A stretch of DNA of 57,910 nt, taken from an uncultured Pelagibacteraceae bacterium (GTDB taxonomy: Bacteria > Pseudomonadota > Alphaproteobacteria > Pelagibacterales > Pelagibacteraceae). The stretch is taken from NCBI GenBank assembly GCA_902524115.1, contig CABZCA010000008.1, positions 1 through 57,910 of the forward strand, in the 5' to 3' direction. Every line of letters starts with the position of its first letter. Within the stretch, counting starts at the first letter, position 1. Below, in pieces: positions 35,635 through 44,434 of this stretch. The notes beneath the pieces were generated by a model, which saw nothing but the letters and a program-made list of their open reading frames with translations, was not told where the DNA came from and ran no database searches. A program made the translations under genes and the position numbers.

Positions 35635-37718
35635 TTAAGCACTTCTCTTTTGCCAACATGATTTGCTCGGCTTACTTCTCCGTTTGCCTCCATTTGATCA
35701 ACAATCCTTGCTGCCCTATTATAACCTATTTGTAATTTTCTTTGTAAAAAAGATGTTGATGCTTTTCTCTCAGATTTGACTATTTCAAGTGCCGTATTAT
35801 ATAATTCATCTAGATTTTCATTATCTTTCGAATCATTATTACTATCTTTTTCATCTGCAAAATTAAGAATTTCATCAACATAATCTGGTTCAGCTTGATT
35901 TCTTAAAAAATTATTTATTTTCTCTATTTCTCCCTCTGATACAAATGGTGCATGAATTCTAGTCATTCTGTTTGCAGAAGTCATATAAAGCATATCTCCT
36001 TTTCCAAGTAATTGTTCAGCACCTTGCTCACCAAGAATTGTTCTACTATCTATTTTGGAAGTAACTTGAAATGATATTCTGGTTGGAAAGTTAGCCTTAA
36101 TTGTTCCAGTTATGACGTCAACACTTGGTCTTTGAGTAGCCATTATAATATGTATTCCTGCAGCTCTCGCCATTTGTGATAACTTTTGAATGTAATTTTC
36201 TATATCTTTTCCAGCAACAAGCATTAAATCTGACATTTCGTCAACGATTACAACGATATAAGGCATAGAAATACTATGTTTTTCGTTATATCCATCAATA
36301 TTTCTTACTCCTACTTTTGTCATTAATTTGTACCGATTTTCCATTTCTTTCACTACCCACCCTAAGACAGAGGCAGCTTTTTTTGCTTCAGTAATTACAG
36401 GACATAGTAAATGTGGAATTCCTTCATATGTAGAAAGTTCCAACATTTTTGGATCAATCAATATAAACTTACATTTTTCTGGTGAGTGTTTATATAAAAG
36501 GGACAAGATAATTGTATTAATACAAACTGATTTACCCGAACCTGTTGTGCCAGCTATAAGTAAATGAGGCATGGTGCTTAAATCGCCTGTTATCGGTAAT
36601 CCCGAAATACTTTTTCCAAGTGCAATTGGTAGTTTGATATCTTTTTTTTTATAATTAGAATCAGAAATTATTTCACTTAAGTAAACATTTTCCCTCATTG
36701 GTTTAGGTAATTCAATTCCTATAGTATTACTCCCAGGTATAGTTGCAATTCTTGCAGACTCTGAGCTAGTGTTTCTTGCAATATCTTCAGAAAGATTAAT
36801 TATTTTTGATACTTTAACACCAGGTGCTGGTTCAAATTCATATAAAGTAACTACAGGTCCTTGACTTACTTTTTTAATCTCACCTTCAACACCAAAATCT
36901 AATAAAATTTTTTCTAAAGTTTTTTCATCAATTCTGTTTCCTGAGGAATTTTTATCTTTCTTTGAGGAAGCTTTTAAAAAATCTAAGGAAGGTAATTTAT
37001 ATTTAATCGCTTTTTTACTAGTTGACGATTTGTTTTTTTCAAAAGGAAAATTTTCTTGGACTCTAGTTTCACTATAAATATAATCATTCTCGTTTATTAA
37101 ATTTTCATCATGATTTTCACCAGTTTTTCTAATAGAAATTTTTTTTGATTTAAAAAAAAGTGAAATAATATATTTAATTGATTTAAATTTGAAGTTTATA
37201 CTTAAAAGAAAAAAAATAAAAATTAAAATTATTAAAATTAAATAACTTATTTTATGATTCAGTTTTACTAAACTTATAATAAAAGTATCCTCAAATAAAT
37301 TTCCTATAAATCCATTATTGCCATTAATTGTTAGCCAAAATGTATCGGTATGGAAAGTAGTAAAAAATAGTGTTCCTAAAAATACATATATGATTGTGAA
37401 AAATAAGCTTTCGACAATATGCAAAATCTTTTTATTAATTATTACAGAAAAGGATATAAAAAAGAATGAAATTGGAACTAATAAAGAAATTAATCCAATA
37501 GATTGATATAATAAATCTGAAGTATAACTGCCTTTTATTCCTAATAGATTTTTTATTTCAGCATTGTCTGGGAATATAAAGTTGGGGTCTTCTGGCGTGT
37601 AACTGAGTAATGAAATTAACAATAATACTGAAAAACTCAGTAAAATTACACCAATCAATTCTGAAAGTCTTTTAACAAGAAAACTAGTTGCTTTTTCTAA
37701 GAGAATTTTAATTTCCAT
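35631..37718 (-). CDS. ftsK: DNA translocase FtsK
   Basis: A 695-residue FtsK. Four hydrophobic N-terminal segments (within residues 20-190) anchor it at the septum, followed by a short linker, then the motor domain with Walker A AGTTGSGKS near residue 390 and Walker B VIVDEMSDLM near 489, ATQRPSVDVITGTIKANFPTR, and a C-terminal gamma winged helix (ASTSFLQRKLQIGYNRAARIVDQME). It pumps DNA toward dif late in division. The linker is short compared with enterobacteria, as usual in streamlined genomes. Confidence 0.97.
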   Translation of the reverse strand: MEIKILLEKATSFLVKRLSELIGVILLSFSVLLLISLLSYTPEDPNFIFPDNAEIKNLLGIKGSYTSDLLYQSIGLISLLVPISFFFISFSVIINKKILHIVESLFFTIIYVFLGTLFFTTFHTDTFWLTINGNNGFIGNLFEDTFIISLVKLNHKISYLILIILIFIFFLLSINFKFKSIKYIISLFFKSKKISIRKTGENHDENLINENDYIYSETRVQENFPFEKNKSSTSKKAIKYKLPSLDFLKASSKKDKNSSGNRIDEKTLEKILLDFGVEGEIKKVSQGPVVTLYEFEPAPGVKVSKIINLSEDIARNTSSESARIATIPGSNTIGIELPKPMRENVYLSEIISDSNYKKKDIKLPIALGKSISGLPITGDLSTMPHLLIAGTTGSGKSVCINTIILSLLYKHSPEKCKFILIDPKMLELSTYEGIPHLLCPVITEAKKAASVLGWVVKEMENRYKLMTKVGVRNIDGYNEKHSISMPYIVVIVDEMSDLMLVAGKDIENYIQKLSQMARAAGIHIIMATQRPSVDVITGTIKANFPTRISFQVTSKIDSRTILGEQGAEQLLGKGDMLYMTSANRMTRIHAPFVSEGEIEKINNFLRNQAEPDYVDEILNFADEKDSNNDSKDNENLDELYNTALEIVKSERKASTSFLQRKLQIGYNRAARIVDQMEANGEVSRANHVGKREVLK

Positions 37719-37781
37719 TTTGTTATTAATGATTTGTCACTTTGTATCATTTAATTTTTACAGGTAAAATTAAATAATATT

Positions 37782-38843
37782 ATGAATATTTGTCTATTAG
37801 GAAATAATTTAACTAATCTTGTTTTAGCCAACATATTACTTAAGAAAAAGATTAATGTTAAAATTATTTCTCAATCTGAAAAATCAGTATCAACAAATAC
37901 TAATAGAACTATAGCTATTTCGAATGAAAATTATAAATTTTTAAAAGAAAATATAAAAGGGCTTCGTATTTTAGGATGGCCTACTGAAAAAATTAAAATT
38001 TATTCAGATAAAAATATATCCTCGGAGTTATTTGAATTTAAAAATAAAAGCAATAGTAATTTTTTTTTATTTAAATACATTGAATTATATAATTTATTAA
38101 AAAAAAATAAAGCCTTAAAATTTATAAAACTTAAAAATTTAAATTTCGAAATTCTAAAAAAAAATAATTTTGACTTAATCATTAATTCAGAACAAAATAA
38201 CTCAATTACTAAAAGATATTTTCAGAAAAAAATAGAAAAAAAATATGGTTCTTTAGCTCACACTGCAATAATAAATCACAAGAAAATTGTAAACAAAGTT
38301 GCTGTACAAATTTTTACAGGCAAAGGACCTTTGGCATTTCTTCCTTTATCAAATAATCAAACATCAACTGTATTTTCTTGTAATTCAAATAAATTAATTA
38401 ACAAAAAAGAACTCACGAAAATAATTAAAAAATATAATTTAAAATATGAAATAAAGAATACCAGTGATGTTGAATCTTTTAATATTAAGTTTTTAGTATT
38501 AAGAAATTATAGTTTTAAAAATATTTTAGCTTTCGGTGATCTGATTCACAAGGTCCACCCACTAGCAGGACAAGGATTTAATATGACCATTAGAGACATT
38601 AGATCTCTTTCAAATATTTTGGATGAAAATATTGGATTAGGGATAAATGATGGTGGACTCATTGCTAAAAAATTTGAGGAAAATAATAAACATCTTAATT
38701 TTATTTATGGATTAGGAATAGATACTATAAATTCCTTTTTTAAACTTGATAGTAAGCTTAATAATACTTTATCAGAACCTATATTTAAAATTTTAAAAGG
38801 TAATAGATTTCTTAATAATTTTGCAACATTTTTATCAAATTAA
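37782..38843 (+). CDS. UbiH/UbiF family FAD-dependent monooxygenase
   Basis: A 353-residue flavoprotein hydroxylase. The N-terminal ICLLGNNLTNLVLANILLK is a degraded FAD dinucleotide motif (G-N-N-L-T-N in place of G-x-G-x-x-G), while FGDLIHKVHPLAGQGFNMTIRD near residue 252 is the clear second FAD motif. Such enzymes hydroxylate ubiquinone precursors. The protein is short (usual length about 390), Lys/Asn-rich, and the first motif is atypical, so which carbon of the ring it acts on cannot be told. It is divergent from ftsK. Confidence 0.82.
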   Translation: MNICLLGNNLTNLVLANILLKKKINVKIISQSEKSVSTNTNRTIAISNENYKFLKENIKGLRILGWPTEKIKIYSDKNISSELFEFKNKSNSNFFLFKYIELYNLLKKNKALKFIKLKNLNFEILKKNNFDLIINSEQNNSITKRYFQKKIEKKYGSLAHTAIINHKKIVNKVAVQIFTGKGPLAFLPLSNNQTSTVFSCNSNKLINKKELTKIIKKYNLKYEIKNTSDVESFNIKFLVLRNYSFKNILAFGDLIHKVHPLAGQGFNMTIRDIRSLSNILDENIGLGINDGGLIAKKFEENNKHLNFIYGLGIDTINSFFKLDSKLNNTLSEPIFKILKGNRFLNNFATFLSN

Positions 38844-38859
38844 TTTTTCTTTTAAAAGT

Positions 38860-39501
38860 TTACTGCAAAGTTTTATTATTAAAATTATCTAAAATATAAG
38901 TATTTAGAATTTCCTCTAACTTTTCTTTTCTTAAGTTTAAATCTTTGCTTTCAAGCAAAACTTGTTTTTCTTCTAATGAAAATGGCGACGCCATTGAAAG
39001 AGTATTAATAGTTTGATCTAAACTCTGTTTTTCAATTTCTTTCCAATTAATCTCATACCCTTGTTTTTGGAATAGACCTTTTAAATTCTTAAATATTAGT
39101 TCTAAATCTGAAAATTTCATTTCATTTGATTTTTCTGATAGATCTGTAGAAAATTCATCGTATTTTACTGAACATTCTCTATATAAATTATCATTATTTA
39201 CTTCATCTAAAATCTTAAATCTGCAAATTCCATTTAAAACTATTAAATATCTACCATCATCAGTTTCGTTAAAACTTGTTATTTTTCCCGCACACCCAAC
39301 TTCATGTAAATCAGGTTTCTTTAGGTCACCTGTCTTTTTTGGCTGTATCATGCCTATAATTCTATTACTTTTCATGCTTTTATCGATCATTTTGATATAC
39401 CTCGGTTCAAAAATGTTTAATGGAACAGTTGTACGTGGAAATATAATAAAATTAGATAACGGAAAGACAGGCAATATATTTGGAAGATCTTCTTTTTTCA
39501 T
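38860..39501 (-). CDS. LON N-terminal (substrate-binding) domain protein
   Basis: A 213-residue protein resembling the N-terminal domain of Lon without ATPase or protease: LPVFPLSNFIIFPRTTVPLNIFEPRYIKMIDKS, split by family convention into LPVFPLSNFIIFP and LNIFEPRYIKM, then IGMIQP, GCAGKITSF and YLIVLNGICRF. Stand-alone LON domain proteins are widespread in alphaproteobacteria; function unknown. A TTG at 39537 would lengthen it into the divergent gene; I prefer the ATG at 39501 giving MKKEDLPNILPVF. Confidence 0.88.
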   Translation of the reverse strand: MKKEDLPNILPVFPLSNFIIFPRTTVPLNIFEPRYIKMIDKSMKSNRIIGMIQPKKTGDLKKPDLHEVGCAGKITSFNETDDGRYLIVLNGICRFKILDEVNNDNLYRECSVKYDEFSTDLSEKSNEMKFSDLELIFKNLKGLFQKQGYEINWKEIEKQSLDQTINTLSMASPFSLEEKQVLLESKDLNLRKEKLEEILNTYILDNFNNKTLQ

Positions 39502-39527
39502 AGTATTTAAAATATAACAATTATTAA

Positions 39528-41171
39528 ATGATTTCAAATTTTTTTGATAGAAAAAAACAGAAAATTTTAGATTTATTTAAAGAAAAAAAGTATCAAGATG
39601 TAATTAAATTTGGTGAAAAATTAATTAAAAAAAAATCTAATGATACTCAATTAATTTATTTATTAGGTTTAAGCTCTATAAATCTTCAAAAATTTTTAAA
39701 AGCTGAAAAATACTTTGAAAAATTATTATCTTTAAAAAAAACACACGAAATATATTATATTTATGGAAACATACTTAAAAGTTTAAAAAGATATTCTGAA
39801 GCATCTGCTTCTTTCGAAAAAGCAATTGAATTAAATCCAAATTTTTCAGAGGCATTTAATAATTTAGGTAATATAAAAAAAACCCTAAATGAAACAGATA
39901 AGGCTATCGAATGCTTTAAGATGGCCATCAGGTTAAAAAATAATAATATAGAAGCACTCTTTAATCTTGCATTAATATATCAAGAAAATAATAAATTCGA
40001 AGATTTAATTAATATTTATAAAAAATTATTACAATTTGATAAGAATCATATCAAAACTCTTTACAATCTAGGATCAGCCTATCTATTTTTAGGAAATATA
40101 TCAGAGGGAAAAAATTACTTTGAAAAAGTGTTAAAATTAGATCAATCAAATATCCCAAGTTTTAGAAATTATGTAAGCGTAACTAAAATAGATAAGAACG
40201 ATAAGTTATTTAAACATTTCCAAAATTTAAATTTTGATAAATTAAATAATCATGAAAAAATTTTAATTTTTGATGCTTTAAGTAAATGTTATTTCGACCA
40301 AAAAAATAATAACTTAGGTTTTAACTATTTAGTAAAATTAAATTTAATAAAAAAAGAAATTACAAAATTCTCCCTCTTAAAACAACAAGATAAATTTAAA
40401 AATATCAAAGATTTTTTTGAGAATACTTCCAATTTTAATTTAAAATTTAGCGATGGAATTAAAAATAAACCAGTTTTTATACTTGGTATGCCAAGGTCAG
40501 GAACCTCTTTATTAGAGCAAATTTTATCTACACATTCAAAAATTCATGGTGCTGGAGAGCTAAATTACTTAGAAAAAATTATAAATCAGTTAGGTTTAAC
40601 AAAACCAAAAGATGTAAAATATTACTTTACTGAAATTAGAAATTATTATTATAAAAATTTATCAAAAATTTCAGAAAAACCTTACATAATTGACAAGACC
40701 CCACTTAATTGTAGATGGATAGGTTATATTGTTAATGCTTTTCCAGAAGCGAAAATTATTCATATAGATAGAAATCCTATGGCAGTTTGCTGGTCAAATT
40801 ATAAGACATTGTTTGTTGATAGTGGATTAGATTTTAGTTTGAGCCAAGAAGATATGGCTAAATATTTTATTTTGTATAATGACTTAATGAAATTTTGGTT
40901 TAAAAAATTTAATAATCAAATTATCAATATAAATTATGAAGATTTTGTCCAAGATTTTGAATTACAAACAAAAAATATTCTTTTAAAATTAAACCTAGAC
41001 TGGGAAGATGACTTAAGAAATTATGAAAAGACTCATAGAGTAGTCAAAACTGCATCTTTTAATCAGGTTAGAGATAAAATTAAAAAAAATACATCTAAAC
41101 AATGGGAAAAATATAGTGATTACCTTAAGCCTATGCAAAATATTTTAAAAAATAATCAGATAAAATTTTAA
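39528..41171 (+). CDS. TPR-repeat sulfotransferase
   Basis: A 547-residue protein: about 300 residues of TPRs (for example EKAIELNPNFSEAFNNLGNI, ALFNLALIYQENNKFEDLI) then a sulfotransferase domain from about residue 312. The 5'-phosphosulfate loop reads FILGMPRSGTSLLEQILSTH, and the 3'-phosphate segment IIHIDRNPMAVCWSNY. The family transfers sulfate from PAPS, in some cases to tyrosine or sugars. No signal peptide or membrane segment is seen. Substrate unknown; TPRs may hold a protein partner. It is related to the gene at 52405 and is divergent from the LON-domain gene with a 26-bp gap. Confidence 0.87.
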   Translation: MISNFFDRKKQKILDLFKEKKYQDVIKFGEKLIKKKSNDTQLIYLLGLSSINLQKFLKAEKYFEKLLSLKKTHEIYYIYGNILKSLKRYSEASASFEKAIELNPNFSEAFNNLGNIKKTLNETDKAIECFKMAIRLKNNNIEALFNLALIYQENNKFEDLINIYKKLLQFDKNHIKTLYNLGSAYLFLGNISEGKNYFEKVLKLDQSNIPSFRNYVSVTKIDKNDKLFKHFQNLNFDKLNNHEKILIFDALSKCYFDQKNNNLGFNYLVKLNLIKKEITKFSLLKQQDKFKNIKDFFENTSNFNLKFSDGIKNKPVFILGMPRSGTSLLEQILSTHSKIHGAGELNYLEKIINQLGLTKPKDVKYYFTEIRNYYYKNLSKISEKPYIIDKTPLNCRWIGYIVNAFPEAKIIHIDRNPMAVCWSNYKTLFVDSGLDFSLSQEDMAKYFILYNDLMKFWFKKFNNQIININYEDFVQDFELQTKNILLKLNLDWEDDLRNYEKTHRVVKTASFNQVRDKIKKNTSKQWEKYSDYLKPMQNILKNNQIKF

Positions 41172-41186
41172 AGTTTTTAATACTTC

Positions 41187-41215
41187 TTGCATTTCAAAAA
41201 TACGCTAATTATAAT
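41187..41215 (+). promoter_or_regulatory. Sigma70 promoter of tRNA-Gly
   Basis: TTGCAT (41187-41192), a 17-bp spacer and a perfect TATAAT (41210-41215), giving a start site near 41222 just before the tRNA at 41227. It is the best promoter match noticed in the window and lies in the right place. Confidence 0.72.
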
Positions 41216-41226
41216 AAGTTTAATTG

Positions 41227-41301
41227 GCGGGCATAGCTCAGTGGTAGAGCGTCTCGTTGCCAACGAGAAGGTCGTGGGTTCGAGTCCCATTGCCCGCTCC
41301 A
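41227..41301 (+). tRNA. tRNA-Gly (anticodon GCC)
   Basis: A complete cloverleaf: acceptor stem GCGGGCA (41227-41233) pairs with TGCCCGC (41291-41297), D-loop with AGTGGTAGA, anticodon stem TCTCG/CGAGA enclosing loop TTGCCAA with GCC at 41259-41261, and TTCGAGT in the T-loop. Discriminator T is followed by an encoded CCA (41299-41301). It reads GGC/GGU glycine codons. Confidence 0.97.
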
Positions 41302-41365
41302 ATTCTAACATATGTTTTTTTGTAATAACTAATCATTATTTGATATCTATGCAGATGGTTACAAT

Positions 41366-42490
41366 ATGAATATTTCAAGAAACAAAAATGAGCAAGATCA
41401 GTTAAATAAAATTATAATTAGCTACAACACTAAGTCACTAAAAGAAGCATTATTTGAGGCCAATTATATTAGATCAAAGATACCAAATTTAACTAATTCT
41501 CCTCAGTTCCATAATATTATTGGCCTCATTAACTTTAGGTTAAATGACTTGAAACAGGCAATTTTCGACTTTCAAACTGCTATTAAAATTAATCCTAATT
41601 TTCATGCAGCTCATTATAATTTAGGTTTAGTTTATTTTAATACCAAGGACCTAAAAAAATCATATGATTATCTTATTAAAGCTTTAAACATCAAAAAAGA
41701 TTATAAACTTGCTAGAAATAAAATTATTGAATTATTATCCTTCTACAAACCTGATAATAAAAGCGAAAATCAAATACTGGATTTGAACAAAAAAATATTC
41801 AATATCCCCTGTAAAATAGATTTTACTAAAAAAATATCCGATAGTCATATGATTGACTACCTAAAAAATTGTAAAAAAATTGTTTCAAAAAACTTAGCTG
41901 ATCTATCATATAATAAAGTACAAATTTTTCGAAAAAAATCTATTTTTCTTAATTGTGAAAGGCATAAATCAATCTTTTTTAAATACAATACTATTCCACA
42001 ATATTGTTTTCGATGTTTTAAAGTAGTTGTAGAGACTAAAAATTTTCTTGATTTATTAAAAGTTTCATTAATCTTCGATAAAATTGAATTTTTTAATAAT
42101 TTTAATAGAAAAAATATGATAGACAAAAGAACAAATAAAGATGTATTTAAAAGTATTATATATTGCACAAGTTTAGAACAAGTTTTTGATGTTGAGAAAA
42201 AAACAAATAAAATTTTCGAGACTTTATTAAATAATTTTACTATTGAAAGTAAACGTGGTTGCCACGAATATGCAATAAAATATCCAGAATACAAGAAAAT
42301 TTATAAAAAAGAATCTGAATTGATGAGTTACCCAAAGGAATGGTTAAATAATGAAAAGAAGTTTGACTCAGAAAATAACAAGGAAGGTATTAACCATCAA
42401 ATATTTGTTCACGATACTCAAAAAGGAATTTCGTTGCACGAATTTCTCATTATAAATAATTGGTTCAAAGATCAAAAAATATCAATTTAA
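41366..42490 (+). CDS. TPR protein with a C-x2-H-x13-C-x2-C putative metal-binding motif
   Basis: A 374-residue protein. Residues 45-125 hold two to three TPRs (FDFQTAIKINPNFHAAHYNL, then LIKALNIKKDYKLARNKI). The rest is unrecognised but contains Cys197, His200, Cys214 and Cys217 spaced C-x2-H-x13-C-x2-C, within NCERHKSIFFKYNTIP and YCFRCFKVVVE; this spacing looks like a zinc-binding knuckle. A further Cys-His pair occurs at 299-300 (RGCHEYAIKYPEY). I do not recognise a catalytic family. It follows the tRNA by 64 bp and has no signal peptide. It is unusually Asn/Lys/Ile-rich. Confidence 0.7.
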   Translation: MNISRNKNEQDQLNKIIISYNTKSLKEALFEANYIRSKIPNLTNSPQFHNIIGLINFRLNDLKQAIFDFQTAIKINPNFHAAHYNLGLVYFNTKDLKKSYDYLIKALNIKKDYKLARNKIIELLSFYKPDNKSENQILDLNKKIFNIPCKIDFTKKISDSHMIDYLKNCKKIVSKNLADLSYNKVQIFRKKSIFLNCERHKSIFFKYNTIPQYCFRCFKVVVETKNFLDLLKVSLIFDKIEFFNNFNRKNMIDKRTNKDVFKSIIYCTSLEQVFDVEKKTNKIFETLLNNFTIESKRGCHEYAIKYPEYKKIYKKESELMSYPKEWLNNEKKFDSENNKEGINHQIFVHDTQKGISLHEFLIINNWFKDQKISI

Positions 42491-42547
42491 AATACCAAGA
42501 CCATCTGCCACTTGCAATTCCTTAGTCAAATATTTATAATAAATAAT

Positions 42548-42886
42548 ATGTCTGATTTAGCTGATAAAAAATGTATTCCTTGTGAAGGAGGAATCCCAAG
42601 TTTTAATTTAGACGAAATTCACAAATACCTTAAGAAAGTTGATGGATGGGATGTGGAATCTCTCAATAAAAAAGACTACTTTATAATCAAAAATTTTAAA
42701 TTTAACAATTTTTTAGAAAGCCAATCTTTTGTAAGTAAAGTTGGAGAAATCGCTGAGCAAGAAGGTCATCATCCTGACATATGGTTTGGTTGGGGATATG
42801 CAAAAATTAAAATACAAACACATGCAATTAATGGATTGCATGAAAGTGATTTTGTGCTTGCTGCAAAAATTGATAAAATAAATTAA
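42548..42886 (+). CDS. Pterin-4-alpha-carbinolamine dehydratase-like protein
   Basis: A 112-residue PCD/DCoH protein. The start at ATG 42548 (MSDLADKKCIPCEGG) matches the family N-terminus better than an upstream TTG at 42512. EIAEQEGHHPDIWFGWGYAKI is the active-site region with paired His, and THAINGLHESDFVLAAKID the third His and C-terminus. PCD regenerates tetrahydropterin cofactors; some bacterial members lack a hydroxylase partner and have other roles. No aromatic-amino-acid hydroxylase is in this window. Confidence 0.92.
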   Translation: MSDLADKKCIPCEGGIPSFNLDEIHKYLKKVDGWDVESLNKKDYFIIKNFKFNNFLESQSFVSKVGEIAEQEGHHPDIWFGWGYAKIKIQTHAINGLHESDFVLAAKIDKIN

Positions 42887-42889
42887 ACT

Positions 42890-44434
42890 TTAATGTTTAA
42901 AATGCCTAGTTTTTGAAAAAACTAATATTATTCCTAATTTATCAGCAAATTTTATAATATCTTTATCACGAATAGAACCTGAAGGTTGAATAATAGCACT
43001 TACACCGTTTTGTACTAGAGTTTCAATTCCATCTATGAAAGGGAAGAATGCATCTGATGCTGCTAATATTATATCGTCCTCATTAATTTTTTGAAATTTT
43101 TTCATTTTATTAATTGCTATTTTACAACTATCCAACCTACTTGTTTGACCTGAACCAATACCAACAGTAGAACTTTCTTTTGTTAAAACAATTGCATTAG
43201 ATTTTACGTTTCTACATATATTGAAAGCAAACAATAGATCATTAAAAATTTTTTTTGTTGGTTTTGTTTTAGAGACAACTTTAAAATTATCTTTAGTAAA
43301 AACTTTATTATCTAAACTTTGAATTAATAAAGTGTCAAAGTTGCTAGTAATATTGTCTGAGTTTTGTTCACCTAATTTAGATGCATCAATTAGTCTTAAA
43401 TTTTTTTTCTTTTTTAAAATTTTAAGAGAATCTTTATCAAACCCAAAGCCAATAATTACCTCTATAAATATTTTATTTAATTCTAAAGCTATTTTTCTAT
43501 TTACTTTAAAATTACATGAAACAATTCCACCAAAGGCACTTATTGGATCACAAGCTAAAGCCTCTTTATAACTCTCAATTTTACTATTATTCACTGAAAC
43601 ACCACAAGGATTTGCATGTTTTACAATTACAGTTCCAATATTTTTTGGAAGTGTTTTTGAAATATTTAATGCAGCATAAATATCATTATAATTATTATAA
43701 CTTAATTTTTTCCCACTCAATTGTGATATACCTAAATTACTAAATCTACTATAAACTGCTGATTGTTGATGAGGATTTTCACCATATCGTAACACACCTA
43801 TCAAATTCCCATGAATAGTTTTCTTTTGAGGAAAATAAACATTGTTTTTATTATTCAAATATTCTGAAATTACAGAGTCATAGTATGCTGTCAAATTAAA
43901 AGCTTCTTGGGATAATCTTTTTCTTAACTCTAAACTTGTAGCACCTTTATTTTTTTCTAAATCCAAAATGAATTCTTTGTATTGAAGTGGAGAGGTTAGA
44001 ACAGTTGTATATTTATAATTTTTTGCTGCTGCTCTTACAAGACTTGGACCCCCAATATCTATGTTTTCAATAAGTTTATCTTGTTTTTTTGTAATTTTTA
44101 ATGTTTCTTCAAATGGATAAAAATTAACTACAACCAAATCTATTTCGTTATAATTGTTTTTTTTTAGTTCTTTTTTATGATTTTTATTTTCCCTTTTACT
44201 TAAAATACCTGCATACAATTTTGGATGTAGTGTTTTAACCCTACCATCCAAAATTTCATCTGCATTTGTATATTCTGATACTTCAGTACATTTATAGCCT
44301 AATTTCTTAATTTCTTTTGATGTACCTCCTGAGCTTATGAGATTAACTCTATATTTTTTGAGTGTATTTAAAATTAATTTTATTTCTGATTTATCTGAGA
44401 GAGATATTATTGCTTTTTTGATTTTTTTACTCAT
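42890..44434 (-). CDS. purH: Bifunctional AICAR transformylase / IMP cyclohydrolase
   Basis: A 514-residue PurH. The N-terminal IMP cyclohydrolase domain has ISLSDKSE, LISSGGTSKEIKKLG and EILDGRVKTLHPKLYAGIL; the C-terminal transformylase domain has LRYGENPHQQSAVY, VIVKHANPCGVS with the catalytic Lys-His, and the closing DAFFPFIDGIETLVQNGVSAIIQPSGSIRD region (read as separate short motifs). It performs the last two steps of IMP synthesis and recycles AICAR from HisHF. It overlaps the heparinase-like gene by 4 bp. Confidence 0.97.
   Translation of the reverse strand: MSKKIKKAIISLSDKSEIKLILNTLKKYRVNLISSGGTSKEIKKLGYKCTEVSEYTNADEILDGRVKTLHPKLYAGILSKRENKNHKKELKKNNYNEIDLVVVNFYPFEETLKITKKQDKLIENIDIGGPSLVRAAAKNYKYTTVLTSPLQYKEFILDLEKNKGATSLELRKRLSQEAFNLTAYYDSVISEYLNNKNNVYFPQKKTIHGNLIGVLRYGENPHQQSAVYSRFSNLGISQLSGKKLSYNNYNDIYAALNISKTLPKNIGTVIVKHANPCGVSVNNSKIESYKEALACDPISAFGGIVSCNFKVNRKIALELNKIFIEVIIGFGFDKDSLKILKKKKNLRLIDASKLGEQNSDNITSNFDTLLIQSLDNKVFTKDNFKVVSKTKPTKKIFNDLLFAFNICRNVKSNAIVLTKESSTVGIGSGQTSRLDSCKIAINKMKKFQKINEDDIILAASDAFFPFIDGIETLVQNGVSAIIQPSGSIRDKDIIKFADKLGIILVFSKTRHFKH

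Noticed and set aside
39502..39537. TTG-initiated extension of the LON-domain protein
   Set aside because: It would overlap the divergent TPR-sulfotransferase start and adds residues not seen in the family.
41187..41369. 60-codon ORF spanning the tRNA-Gly gene
   Set aside because: It is a translation of tRNA sequence; the cloverleaf and encoded CCA leave no doubt.
42512..42547. Longer start (TTG) for the pterin dehydratase
   Set aside because: The family N-terminus begins at the ATG at 42548; the upstream residues are ordinary intergenic translation.
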